From DATMAM01 sp035559995 (GTDB taxonomy: Bacteria; Desulfobacterota; Binatia; UBA9968), in NCBI GenBank assembly GCA_035559995.1, contig DATMAM010000017.1, forward strand, positions 1 to 64,000: a stretch of DNA of 64,000 nucleotides. Direction: 5' to 3'. Under the pieces are notes generated by a model, which did no database searches, was not told the origin of the DNA, and was given only the letters and a program-made list of their open reading frames with translations. Of this stretch, positions 43,172 to 51,748 are shown piece by piece. The stretch's first letter is position 1. Each line of letters begins with the position of its first letter. Both the position numbers and the translations under genes were made by a program.

Positions 43172-44556
43172 TAAAGCTTTCTCATCCGCGCGGCAAAAAA
43201 GCCGTCGGTGTCGTGCCGGTGCGGCAGCGCGAAAAAATACTTTCCTCGGGTCATCGCCGTCGCCGCCTCCGGCAGCACCGAAGCAGAATCCTCCAAGACC
43301 ATGCCTTTGTCGCTTTGCAGAAAGCCCTCGACGACCCCCTCGTTTTCCTCCGGAGTGAGCGTGCAGGTGGCATAGACGAGAACGCCGCCGGGTTTGAGAT
43401 ACCGGACGACGCTTTTCAGGATCGTTCGTTGCAATTCGGCCAGGCGTCGAATGTCCCCGGCGGCCCGATGCCACTTCGCCTCGGGGTGGGAGCGCAACGT
43501 GCCGAGCCCGGTACACGGGGCGTCGACCAGGATGCGCTCGTACGCGCGGGGACAGCCTTTTGGCAGCTCGCGCGTTGCGTCGGCGCGAAATATTTTCACC
43601 GACGCGAGCTTTAACCTTTGCACATTTTCCTTGAGCTTCTCAAGCCCGCGCGAAGATAAGTCCAGGGCGACGATCTCGCCCTGATCGCGCATGAGCTCGG
43701 CGAGATGCGTCGTTTTCCCGCCCGGAGCCGCGCATGCGTCCAGGACGCGCTCGCCCGGCTGCGGATCGAGCAAATAGCCCACGAGCTGCGACGGCTCCCC
43801 CTGAACTTGAAAATCGCCCTCCGGAAAACCCGCCAGACGATCGACCGCTCCCGCCGCGGTTAGCCGCAGGCCCACCGGCGACCAGCGCGAAAGCGCGGCG
43901 CGAACCCCATGAGCGCGCAAACGCTCGAGCAAGGCGGCCCTGGTGGTGGTGAGCGAGTTCACCCGTAGCGAGACCGGAGCCTCGCGGTTGTTGGCCTCGA
44001 GCAGCGCCGCAATATCCTCGCCGGGCAAATAGTCCATCCAGAGGCGAACGAGCCACTCCGGGTGCGACCACGCGACGGCGAGATGGCGCACCGGGTCTTC
44101 TTCCTGCGAGGGCAGGCGGATCGCTCCCTTTTCCCGGACCACCCGCCGGGCGACGGCGTTGATCAGAGCGGCTTGCTTCGTGCCGCCAAAGCGCTTGGCG
44201 AGTTCCACCCCCTCGCTCACGGCGGCATACGCGGGGATCTTGCTGAGGAACATCACCTGGTAGAGCGTCAGGCGGAGAATGGTCCTGAGCGCGGCCTTCA
44301 TCTCGGCCAACGGCGCGGGGAGGAACTGCTGTGCGGCCCAATCGATCCGCCCGCGCCAGCGCAAGGTGCCGTAGACAAGCTCCGTGACGAGCGCGCGCTC
44401 GCGCCGGTCGAGCGGCGTCTTCTCCAGAGCGGCTTCGAGGAGCCGATCGGCGTAAGCCCGCTGGCGCTCGACGCCAAGCAAGACATCGAGCGCCAGCGCG
44501 CGAGCGCTCTTTCGGTTTAAAGACTTAGAGGCGTTGGCCTCTGTCGATGCGCGCAC
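43171..44556 (-). CDS. rsmB: 16S rRNA (cytosine-967-C5)-methyltransferase
   Basis: The 461-residue enzyme has a NusB-like amino domain (ARALALDVLLGVERQRAYAD) and a SAM methyltransferase domain with LDACAAPGGKTTHLAEL, LVDAPCTGLGTLR and VYATCTLTPEENEGVV, giving the two cysteines of the RsmB mechanism. The GTG start at 44556 overlaps fmt by 32 bp. Confidence 0.95.
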   Translation of the reverse strand: MRASTEANASKSLNRKSARALALDVLLGVERQRAYADRLLEAALEKTPLDRRERALVTELVYGTLRWRGRIDWAAQQFLPAPLAEMKAALRTILRLTLYQVMFLSKIPAYAAVSEGVELAKRFGGTKQAALINAVARRVVREKGAIRLPSQEEDPVRHLAVAWSHPEWLVRLWMDYLPGEDIAALLEANNREAPVSLRVNSLTTTRAALLERLRAHGVRAALSRWSPVGLRLTAAGAVDRLAGFPEGDFQVQGEPSQLVGYLLDPQPGERVLDACAAPGGKTTHLAELMRDQGEIVALDLSSRGLEKLKENVQRLKLASVKIFRADATRELPKGCPRAYERILVDAPCTGLGTLRSHPEAKWHRAAGDIRRLAELQRTILKSVVRYLKPGGVLVYATCTLTPEENEGVVEGFLQSDKGMVLEDSASVLPEAATAMTRGKYFFALPHRHDTDGFFAARMRKL

Positions 44557-45463
44557 CTTTGAGAAACTCCGCCGCCAAAAGACGGTCGCGGTTTTCCAAC
44601 TGCACCTCGTCGAGGCTCAAAACCCCTTCGCCGGTCGCGACCCAGAGGCCGCCGCGATCGGCCCGGACGATCTCTCCGGGAGCGCCGCGGCGCTCCGTGC
44701 TCACGACCGAGGCCTTGTGGATCTTCAGCAGCTTGCCGTTCCAGCGCGTGTAGCAAGACGGCCAAGGCGAAAACGCGCGCACGCGCCGCTCGATCACGCT
44801 TGCCGGCTCCTGCCAGTTCACCCTGCCGTCTTCTTTCTTGATCAGCGGCGCGTAGCTCGCTTGATCCTCGTCTTGCGCGCGCGGCGAAATCTCTCCCGCC
44901 TTGAGCCCGGCGATCGTCTTGAGCAAAAGGCGCGCGCCCACAGGAACGAGTTTTTGCGTCAGCGAAGCCGCCGTTTCATCCTTGGCGAGCGCCACTTCTT
45001 CCTGGAGGTAGATCGGGCCGGCGTCCATCTTTTCGACCAGGCGCATCGTCGTCACGCCGCTCACTTCCTCGCCGTTGATGATCGCCCACGGAATCGGCGC
45101 CGCGCCGCGATACTTCGGCAAGAGCGAATAATGGACATTGATGCACCCCTGCGGGGCGAGCTCCAAGATCGAGCGCGGCAAGATGCGCCCGTACGCGACA
45201 ACGACGATGGCATCGGGAGCCCAGCTTGTAAGCGCCTGCAAAAAAGCCGGATCGCGCGTTTTCTCGGGCGCGAGCACGGCGATGCCGTTTGCCTCGGCGA
45301 CTCGCCGGACCGGTGATTTGACCGTCTGCTGGCCCCGGCCGGCCGGCCGGTCCGGCTGCGTGACGACTCCGACGACGCGGTCCGGACCTTCTAACAGCGC
45401 CTCAAGCGTGGCCGCCGCGGGTGCGGGGGTTCCCATGAAGACAATGCGCCACGGGTCTGACAT
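44525..45463 (-). CDS. fmt: Methionyl-tRNA formyltransferase
   Basis: The 312-residue enzyme formylates initiator Met-tRNA. Motifs: RIVFMGTPAPAAATLEALL, VTQPDRPAGRG, the catalytic NVHYSLLPKYRGAAPIPWAI and GVTTMRLVEKMDAGPIYLQ. The carboxy-terminal domain contains NWQEPASVIERRVRAFSPWP. It lies in the def-fmt-rsmB-rpe order and overlaps rsmB. Confidence 0.96.
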   Translation of the reverse strand: MSDPWRIVFMGTPAPAAATLEALLEGPDRVVGVVTQPDRPAGRGQQTVKSPVRRVAEANGIAVLAPEKTRDPAFLQALTSWAPDAIVVVAYGRILPRSILELAPQGCINVHYSLLPKYRGAAPIPWAIINGEEVSGVTTMRLVEKMDAGPIYLQEEVALAKDETAASLTQKLVPVGARLLLKTIAGLKAGEISPRAQDEDQASYAPLIKKEDGRVNWQEPASVIERRVRAFSPWPSCYTRWNGKLLKIHKASVVSTERRGAPGEIVRADRGGLWVATGEGVLSLDEVQLENRDRLLAAEFLKGARIDRGQRL

Positions 45464-45503
45464 AGGTAAGGCAAACCGGACGGGGCGGCCTAAGAAAGCC
45501 CGG

Positions 45504-46043
45504 TCAGATCATGACTTGCGGGCGCTCGGGTTCGGTCCGCCCGCTGCGCAGGCGCTTTTTGAGCCGCCGCTTATAGAGATCGCGTTTGAGGCGGCTGATG
45601 CGGTCTATGAAAAGGATGCCGTCGAGGTGATCGATCTCGTGCTGCAAGGCCACCGCCAACAAGCCTTCGCCTTCGATCTTGAACTGCTCGCCGTGCTCGT
45701 TGAGCCCGACGACCTCCACCCAGGCGGCGCGTTTCACTTCCGCGGTAAAATCGACGATGCTCAAGCAACCTTCTTCCCAAACGACTTCGCCGCGGCTTCG
45801 CCGGAGCTCCGGATTGATCAGTTTGATCAGCTGCCGCCCCGGGTTTTCATGATCGGGGTCGAGAACGACGATGCGCTTGGACACCCCGACCTGCGGCGCC
45901 GCCAGCCCCACTCCCGGCGCCGCGTACATGGTCTCGACCATATCGTCGAGCAAGCGGCGCGTCTCATCGGTAATCTTTTCCACCGGCGATGCCGGCCGCT
46001 GCAGCACCGGCTCGGGAAATTTCAGGATTGGGAGAATCGCCAT
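45504..46043 (-). CDS. def: Peptide deformylase
   Basis: The 179-residue metalloenzyme has the three signature motifs: GVGLAAPQVG, EEGCLSI and QHEIDHLDG with the HExxH site. It removes formyl groups from nascent proteins, completing the Fmt cycle. It lies 13 bp after priA and 40 bp before fmt. Confidence 0.97.
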   Translation of the reverse strand: MAILPILKFPEPVLQRPASPVEKITDETRRLLDDMVETMYAAPGVGLAAPQVGVSKRIVVLDPDHENPGRQLIKLINPELRRSRGEVVWEEGCLSIVDFTAEVKRAAWVEVVGLNEHGEQFKIEGEGLLAVALQHEIDHLDGILFIDRISRLKRDLYKRRLKKRLRSGRTEPERPQVMI

Positions 46044-46056
46044 AAGTGACGATTTT

Positions 46057-48300
46057 TCATAGCATATTCTGCGGATCTACATCAATGCGAAGGCGCACGC
46101 TGCGCGCTTCGGAAAAAAGATCCTGCGCCCGGCGCGCGCTCTCAAGAAGCTCAGCGGGCTGCTTGCCTTTGAGCAAGATCTGAAAGCGATAGCGCCCGCG
46201 GAGCCTCTCGATGGGCGCGGAAGCGGGCCCCAACACCTCCACCGCGGATTTCCCGCGCTCGCGCAGCGTGGCGCGCAGTCGTGAAGCGAGGAGGTTTGCC
46301 GTGCGCGCAACTTCGGCTGGTTTTGCTCCCTCGAAGCGAAGCAAAACCAGCCGCCCGAACGGCGGATAGCCGAGCGCCTTTCGAAAATCGATTTCCGCTT
46401 CATAAAATCCGCGGTAATCATGCGCGCTCACGCACCGGAGCGCGTAGTGATCGGGCGCGTAGGTCTGGATCATAACCTCTCCGCGCTCGACCCCTCGCCC
46501 CGCCCGGCCCGCGACCTGCGTGAGCAGCTGAAAGGTCCTCTCCGCGGCCCTGAAGTCGGGAAGATGGAGCGACAAGTCCGCGAGCACAACCGCGACCAAT
46601 GTCACGCCCGCGATATCGTGACCCTTCGCGATCATTTGCGTCCCGACCAAGATATCGAACGCGCCCTGTTCCCAGTCTCTGAGCAACCTTTCGTGCGCGC
46701 CGCGCGGGCGCGTGGTGTCGCGATCCATGCGGGCGATGCGCGCCTCCGGCACGAGCTTGACGAGCTGCTGCTCCACCTGTTCCGTGCCAACCCCCGACGG
46801 CGCCAGAGCCGGATTGCCGCACGCTGGGCAGAGATCTTCGCTCGGCTTTTGATAGCCGCAATGATGGCACTTGACCCGCCGCTGCCGGAGATGGAAGGTG
46901 AGCGTCACGCTACAGTGCGGGCAGCGAATCACAAAACCGCAGAGCCGGCACTGGAGAAAGTTCGCGAACCCACGCCGGTTGAGAAAGACGAGCGTCTGCC
47001 GCCCGCGCCGCCAATTTTCGCAAATGGCTTCTTTTAGCGCAGGCGAGAATATCGGCGTGTCGGCTCCGCCTCCCGGCTGCCAGAGCTCGCGCGCCAGCGG
47101 CCTGAGATCAAGCGCGCGCACCTCGGGGAGCGCCCGCTCCGCGACCCGCCGCCTGAGCTCCAGGAGCCGGTAGCGCCCCTCGAGCGCGTTGTGGAAGCTT
47201 TCGAGCGACGGTGTCGCCGAGCCCAGCACGACAGGGCAGGCGGCGATCTGCGCCCGCACGATGGCGAGGTCGCGCGCGTGATAGCGAAAGCCCTCCTCCT
47301 GCTTGTACGAGGAATCGTGCTCTTCGTCGACAATGATCAGTCCCAGCTCCGGGAGCGGCGCGAAAACAGCCGAGCGCGCGCCAACCGCGATCCCGACCTC
47401 GCCGCGCGTCATGCGATGCCATTGGGCACGCCGCTCCGCCGGGCTGAGCGCGCTGTGGAGAACTCCCAGCTGGCCCGGGAAGCGAGCGCGGATGCGCGCG
47501 AGGAGCTGCGGCGTGAGAGAAATCTCCGGCACCAACACAAGACTCTGTTTCCCTCGCCTTTGCGCGAGCTCCAAAGCGCGGAGGTAAATCTCCGTTTTGC
47601 CGCTCCCGGTTATGCCAAAAAGAAGTAGAGTCTCAAATCCGCCCCCGTGAAGCGCCGCTTCGATCGCATCCAGCGCTCGAGCCTGTTCGTCGGTTAGCTC
47701 CAACGCCTGCGACGCCGAAACCGTCTTCTCCCCTTCAGGCTCGGGCTTTTCCGGCCGCGGGCGTCGCCCCCTCCACGCCTCGCGGATTTGAATGGCGCCG
47801 CGCCTTTGAAGATCATCCAGCACTCGATAGCCCCCGGAGCCTGCCTTGCGCAGCAAAGTCTTAAGCGGCGCGCGGCCGCGGCGCTCGAGCTCCGCCACGA
47901 TCCGCCGCGCCGCTCCCTCAGGTACGGCGGCGCCGCGATCGGCGAGCACCGCAACCCGCCGGTCCTCGACTCGGGTGCCGGCGGGAAGCGCGGCGGCGAA
48001 TACTTCTCCGAGAGGAGCAAGGTAGTACCTCGCGGCCCACCGGCAGAGCTTGAGCAATCCCGCATTGAGGATCGGGCGCTCGTCGAGCGCTTCGAGGATT
48101 TCACGCACGTCTTTTTCCCGCGGCGCGCGCGCGCAAAACCCGACGACAACGCCGGTCACCCGCCGCTTTCCGAGCGGCACGAGCACGCGCACGCCCGCTT
48201 GAAGCTTCGGCGCCAGGGACTCGGGGATGGCATAGGTAAGCGGCTCTTTCAAAGGGGAGGGAATAACAACCTCAGCAAAGCTCTTTGCCCGCTCGTTCAC
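46057..48300 (-). CDS. priA: Primosomal replication-restart helicase PriA
   Basis: The 747-residue helicase has Walker A ITGSGKTEIYLRALE, DEEHDSSYKQEEGFRYHARD, and the cysteine-rich zinc region CRLCGFVIRCPHCSVTLTFH, then CHHCGYQKPSEDLCPACGN. It restarts stalled forks. The first residues (VVIPSPLKEPLTYAIPESLA) are the 3'-end-binding domain. It heads the priA-def-fmt-rsmB-rpe operon. Confidence 0.96.
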   Translation of the reverse strand: MNERAKSFAEVVIPSPLKEPLTYAIPESLAPKLQAGVRVLVPLGKRRVTGVVVGFCARAPREKDVREILEALDERPILNAGLLKLCRWAARYYLAPLGEVFAAALPAGTRVEDRRVAVLADRGAAVPEGAARRIVAELERRGRAPLKTLLRKAGSGGYRVLDDLQRRGAIQIREAWRGRRPRPEKPEPEGEKTVSASQALELTDEQARALDAIEAALHGGGFETLLLFGITGSGKTEIYLRALELAQRRGKQSLVLVPEISLTPQLLARIRARFPGQLGVLHSALSPAERRAQWHRMTRGEVGIAVGARSAVFAPLPELGLIIVDEEHDSSYKQEEGFRYHARDLAIVRAQIAACPVVLGSATPSLESFHNALEGRYRLLELRRRVAERALPEVRALDLRPLARELWQPGGGADTPIFSPALKEAICENWRRGRQTLVFLNRRGFANFLQCRLCGFVIRCPHCSVTLTFHLRQRRVKCHHCGYQKPSEDLCPACGNPALAPSGVGTEQVEQQLVKLVPEARIARMDRDTTRPRGAHERLLRDWEQGAFDILVGTQMIAKGHDIAGVTLVAVVLADLSLHLPDFRAAERTFQLLTQVAGRAGRGVERGEVMIQTYAPDHYALRCVSAHDYRGFYEAEIDFRKALGYPPFGRLVLLRFEGAKPAEVARTANLLASRLRATLRERGKSAVEVLGPASAPIERLRGRYRFQILLKGKQPAELLESARRAQDLFSEARSVRLRIDVDPQNML

Positions 48301-48527
48301 GCCGTCTACTTATCGGCTCCGGCGCGGAAAAGCAATTTTGCGCTTGTGCAGATTTGGCGACCGCAGCGCCAATTTTGGCCAATCTCGCGCTTGCGGGATT
48401 CACAAACGGGGCTTTCGGCCAGCGAAATGCGGCGAAGGCGGCGCGCCAACGGCCGAATTCGCGTGTGCATGCTTTTTGCTACTCCCTGCGCGCCAGCAAA
48501 TTATGCTTAATTTGCAATAATTTTTAA
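48301..48527. other. Divergent spacer upstream of the pilus operon
   Basis: About 230 bases between priA and the pilus promoter contain no supported gene. The far end turns AT rich (48490-48527) just before the -35 box. Confidence 0.5.
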
Positions 48528-48556
48528 TTGACAAGGCGCGTGGACTAGCCCAAAAT
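48528..48556 (+). promoter_or_regulatory. Promoter of the HTH-pilMNOPQ operon
   Basis: TTGACA (48528-48533), 17 bases, CAAAAT (48551-48556): a perfect -35 and a four-of-six -10, preceded by an AT-rich stretch (ttgcaataatttttaa) that may act as an UP element. The HTH gene starts about 40 bases downstream. Confidence 0.7.
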
Positions 48557-48597
48557 CGCGCCGTTTCGATGGGCGCTCTACCAGCCGGAACCAGAAC

Positions 48598-48798
48598 ATG
48601 AGACACCAGAACAACTTGAAAAAAATTCGCGAGGCCAAGCTCTTGAGCAAGCTCGAGCTCGCCCGGCTCGCCGGCGTCTCGCCGCTAACCATCGATCGCG
48701 TGGAGCGCGGCATGCAGTGCCGTTTCGCCACCATGCGCAAGATTCTTTCCGCGCTCGGGCTCAAAGTGAGCCAGAAGCACCGGGTGTTCAAGAAATAG
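48598..48798 (+). CDS. Small XRE-family helix-turn-helix protein
   Basis: The 66-residue product is almost only an HTH domain: NLKKIREAKLLSKLELARLA, then GVSPLTIDRVERGMQ, followed by a short basic end. It likely binds DNA as a dimer and may autoregulate the operon, since the promoter lies just upstream and pilM begins 4 bp after its stop. ATG 48598 has only a weak ribosome site. An HTH at the head of a pil operon is uncommon. Confidence 0.85.
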   Translation: MRHQNNLKKIREAKLLSKLELARLAGVSPLTIDRVERGMQCRFATMRKILSALGLKVSQKHRVFKK

Positions 48799-48802
48799 AG
48801 CC

Positions 48803-49894
48803 ATGGATTTTTCGTTCTTGCAGAAGTTCGGCCTGGGCCGGCTAAGTTGGTTTGGCAGCGAAGATCAGTATGTCGCGCTCGATATCGGCTCGAGCTCGGT
48901 CAAGCTGGTCGAAGCCGCCAAAGACCGGGCCGGCTATCGTCTGATGAACGTCGGCATTGCGCCGCTCCCGCCCACCGCCGTCCAGAACAACATGGTGGTC
49001 GAGAAAGCGCCGATTGCAAGCGCGATCCGAAGCGTGGTGCGCGAGCACAAAATCACGGCGAAAAAAGTGATCTCGGTCGTTCCGGGAAGGGCGGCCATCA
49101 TCAAAAAGCTGCAGCTCCCGGTTCAAAGAGAAGAAGAGCTTGACGCAAACGTTGAATTCGAGGCCGCCAACGTGATCCCGGAGAGCCTGGAAAACGTGAA
49201 CCTGGACTACCAGGTGCTCAACTTTCTCGAAGAGGGCACCAAGATGGAAATCCTGGTCGTCGCCGTCAAGAAGGAAATCATCAACGGTTACGCGCTGGCG
49301 ATCGAGGAGGCGGGCCTGATGCCGGTCATCATGGATGTCGATTACTTCGCGATGGAAAACATGTACGAGACCAACTACGAGGCCAGCGACGAGCTGGTGG
49401 CTCTCGTCCATGTCGGCGCTCGCTATACCAGCATCAACATGCTCAAGGGAGGGATTTCCGCCTTTACCGGCGACCTCCCGCTCGGGGGCGAGGCCTTCAC
49501 GGAAAGCCTGATGGAGCAGCTCAACATCGGCTACGATCAGGCGGAGAGCTTAAAGATCACGGGCGTGCTGGATGGGGAAAAAAACCTCAAGGTGGAAGAG
49601 CTCTTGGACCCGCTCTGTCACTCGCTTGTCGAAGACATTAGCCGCACCTTGACGCTGTACGGGACCATGGCGGCGGGCGAGCCCGCGCATAGGGTTTATC
49701 TGAGCGGCGGCGGCTCCAAGTTTAAACCGCTGGCGCCGCTCCTGGAGAAAAAACTCAACGTGCCCGTGCATCTGGCCGAGCCGTTCCGCGCCTTCACGCT
49801 GGCGCGCAACGTCAACAGGGACGCCGTTGCGGACGCAGCGCTCAGCCTTGCGGTGGGAGCAGGCCTCGCGACCCGCCGACCGGGGGACAAGTGA
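48803..49894 (+). CDS. pilM: Type IV pilus assembly protein PilM
   Basis: The 363-residue actin-like protein has VALDIGSSSVKLVEAA, a DVDYFAMENMYE region, and LSGGGSKFKPLAPLLE. It binds the amino end of PilN under the inner membrane and aligns the pilus platform. It is cytoplasmic with no TM helix. Its stop overlaps pilN as GTGA. Confidence 0.94.
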   Translation: MDFSFLQKFGLGRLSWFGSEDQYVALDIGSSSVKLVEAAKDRAGYRLMNVGIAPLPPTAVQNNMVVEKAPIASAIRSVVREHKITAKKVISVVPGRAAIIKKLQLPVQREEELDANVEFEAANVIPESLENVNLDYQVLNFLEEGTKMEILVVAVKKEIINGYALAIEEAGLMPVIMDVDYFAMENMYETNYEASDELVALVHVGARYTSINMLKGGISAFTGDLPLGGEAFTESLMEQLNIGYDQAESLKITGVLDGEKNLKVEELLDPLCHSLVEDISRTLTLYGTMAAGEPAHRVYLSGGGSKFKPLAPLLEKKLNVPVHLAEPFRAFTLARNVNRDAVADAALSLAVGAGLATRRPGDK

Positions 49895-50475
49895 TCCGCA
49901 TCAACCTTCTTCCCGTAAGAGAGATCGAGGCGAAAGTCGGGAGAAAGCAGGAAGCGCTCATCGGCGCGGCATGCCTTGTCCTTATCGTCCTGGCGGCCGG
50001 AAGTCTCTACGCGTACCAGGCGTGGCAGGTTTCGGCCCTGGAGGCCGAACTGGCCGAGCTGCAGCAGCAGAGCGTTCAGCTCAACAGCAAGGTGCGCGAG
50101 GTGGCGGAACTGCAAAAAAAAGTCGCCGAGCTGAGAGAGAAAAACAAAATTATCGAAGAGCTCGAAAAGAGGCGCGCCGGACCCGCGAAGGTGATGGAAG
50201 GGCTGGCGTCGGTCACTCCGGCGCGGCTCTGGCTGACGGAGTTCAAGGAAACCGGCGGCAACGCCACGCTCAGCGGCTTTGCCACGGATAACCAGACGAT
50301 CGCGGACTTTCTCAAGGGGCTCACGCAGCTTTCGCATTTCAACAACGTGGAGCTGGTCGAAAGCTTGCAGAACGAGCAAGAGAGCGCCGGCATGAAGAAA
50401 TTCACGATTCGCTCCACCGTGACCTATCAAGCAGCCGGGAAAGCCGACGGCGTGCCGAAATCGGCCAAGCCATAG
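49891..50475 (+). CDS. pilN: Type IV pilus assembly protein PilN
   Basis: The 194-residue product begins MIRINLLPVRE, the PilM-binding sequence INLLP, followed by a TM helix (LIGAACLVLIVLAAGSLYAY), a coiled coil (about 50-95) and a ferredoxin-like carboxy domain. GTG 49891 overlaps pilM by 4 bp. Confidence 0.94.
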   Translation: MIRINLLPVREIEAKVGRKQEALIGAACLVLIVLAAGSLYAYQAWQVSALEAELAELQQQSVQLNSKVREVAELQKKVAELREKNKIIEELEKRRAGPAKVMEGLASVTPARLWLTEFKETGGNATLSGFATDNQTIADFLKGLTQLSHFNNVELVESLQNEQESAGMKKFTIRSTVTYQAAGKADGVPKSAKP

Positions 50476-50483
50476 GAGAGGAC

Positions 50484-51110
50484 GTGAACGAACTGTGGCG
50501 ACAAATCGGCGAGCTTTCCAAAGCGAAGAAGATCGCCCTGTTGGCGCTTTTGATCGTCCTTGTGCTCGCTCTCGACTATAGCTTTCTCTATTCGCCCCAG
50601 GCGAGCCGCATCAGCGACTTAAACGAGCAGATCGCGAACCTCCAGCGCGATCTCGACAAGAAAAAAAGAATCGCGGCGAACCGGCCCAAGCTTTTGCAGC
50701 AGCGGGCGGAGGCCGAAGCTCGCTACAAGGAAGCCACGGCGCGCCTGCCCGCGCAAAAAGAGATTCCGGAGCTGCTGCGCAATATCTCCACGCGCGCGCG
50801 CGAAGCCGGCCTCGAGATCATCCTTTTCAGGCCGCTGGGCGAAAATTACCAGGACTTTTACGCCGAGATTCCGATTGTGCTCGCCGCGCGCGGCGACTTT
50901 CACAGCGTCACCGCGTTTTTCGACGAACTCGGCCGAATGGACCGCATCGTGAACGTTCATAACGTCGAACTCAAAGCAACCAAGACCAAAGAAGAGCGCC
51001 AAACGCTCGAGGTCCAGACGCAAGCGCTGACGTTCCGCTTTCTCGATCAAGCCGAGCGGGAAAGGATCGCGGCGGAAAAGGCGGCCAAGGAAAAGGCGGC
51101 GAAAAAGTGA
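50484..51110 (+). CDS. pilO: Type IV pilus assembly protein PilO
   Basis: The 208-residue inner-membrane protein has one TM (IALLALLIVLVLALDYSFLY), a coiled coil (residues 48-90) and a ferredoxin-like periplasmic domain (REAGLEIILFRPLGENYQDF). It pairs with PilN. GTG 50484 has AGGAGAGGAC upstream. The carboxy tail is lysine/alanine rich. Confidence 0.93.
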   Translation: MNELWRQIGELSKAKKIALLALLIVLVLALDYSFLYSPQASRISDLNEQIANLQRDLDKKKRIAANRPKLLQQRAEAEARYKEATARLPAQKEIPELLRNISTRAREAGLEIILFRPLGENYQDFYAEIPIVLAARGDFHSVTAFFDELGRMDRIVNVHNVELKATKTKEERQTLEVQTQALTFRFLDQAERERIAAEKAAKEKAAKK

Positions 51111-51721
51111 TCAGGCGTAGCGGCTGCCACAGTTTGATTTGGGTCGTGCTGTCGTTGTCGGTCGCGGTGCAAGCGATCGCGCAAGAAGAGGAAAAGACGC
51201 CGGCGCACAAGACCAAAGAAGCGCTGGAGAAGTTTTCCAAATTCCCGAGCGCCGTCGGCGAGCGCCTCAAGTCGGCGCGCGACAAGGTGAAAAACGTCCT
51301 GCAGGACGCCCTCGGAGCGCCCCCAGCCAAAAAGGCGGAACCCGACGGCTTGGATGTCCCCAAAAGGCCGGAGAAGACCGAATCCCCGCAGTACTCCCCG
51401 CTCGGCAAGCGCGATCCTTTTGCCCCTGCTCCCAGCCGCAGGGAGGTGCGCCAAGTCAAACGGGGCCTTACGCCCCTCGAGCAATTCGAGATCGGCCAGC
51501 TCAAGCTCGTCGGGATCGTTTGGGATTCCAAAGAGCCGCGGGCCATCGTCGAGGACGCAAGCGGCCTCGGCTACATTATCAAAGTGGGCACGCCAATTGG
51601 GCCGAACGGAGGAAAAGTCAAAGCCATCGCGCCCGATGAGGTGGTCATCCAGGAGTACTACGTCGATTTTTACGGCGCGCGCAAAAGCCGCGACTTCAGC
51701 ATGAAATTGCCCTCGGAGTAG
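51107..51721 (+). CDS. pilP: Type IV pilus assembly protein PilP
   Basis: The 204-residue periplasmic protein has an amino-terminal signal helix (SLIWVVLSLSVAVQAIAQ), a proline-rich linker and a beta domain with KRDPFAP, TPLEQFEIGQLKLVGIVW and GTPIGPNGGKVKAI, the PilP core. It links PilNO to the secretin PilQ. GTG overlaps pilO by 4 bp. Unlike many PilP, the signal has no obvious lipobox cysteine. Confidence 0.9.
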   Translation: MIRRSGCHSLIWVVLSLSVAVQAIAQEEEKTPAHKTKEALEKFSKFPSAVGERLKSARDKVKNVLQDALGAPPAKKAEPDGLDVPKRPEKTESPQYSPLGKRDPFAPAPSRREVRQVKRGLTPLEQFEIGQLKLVGIVWDSKEPRAIVEDASGLGYIIKVGTPIGPNGGKVKAIAPDEVVIQEYYVDFYGARKSRDFSMKLPSE

Positions 51722-51748
51722 TTTTTGCTCTCATACGGAGGAGTCTTG

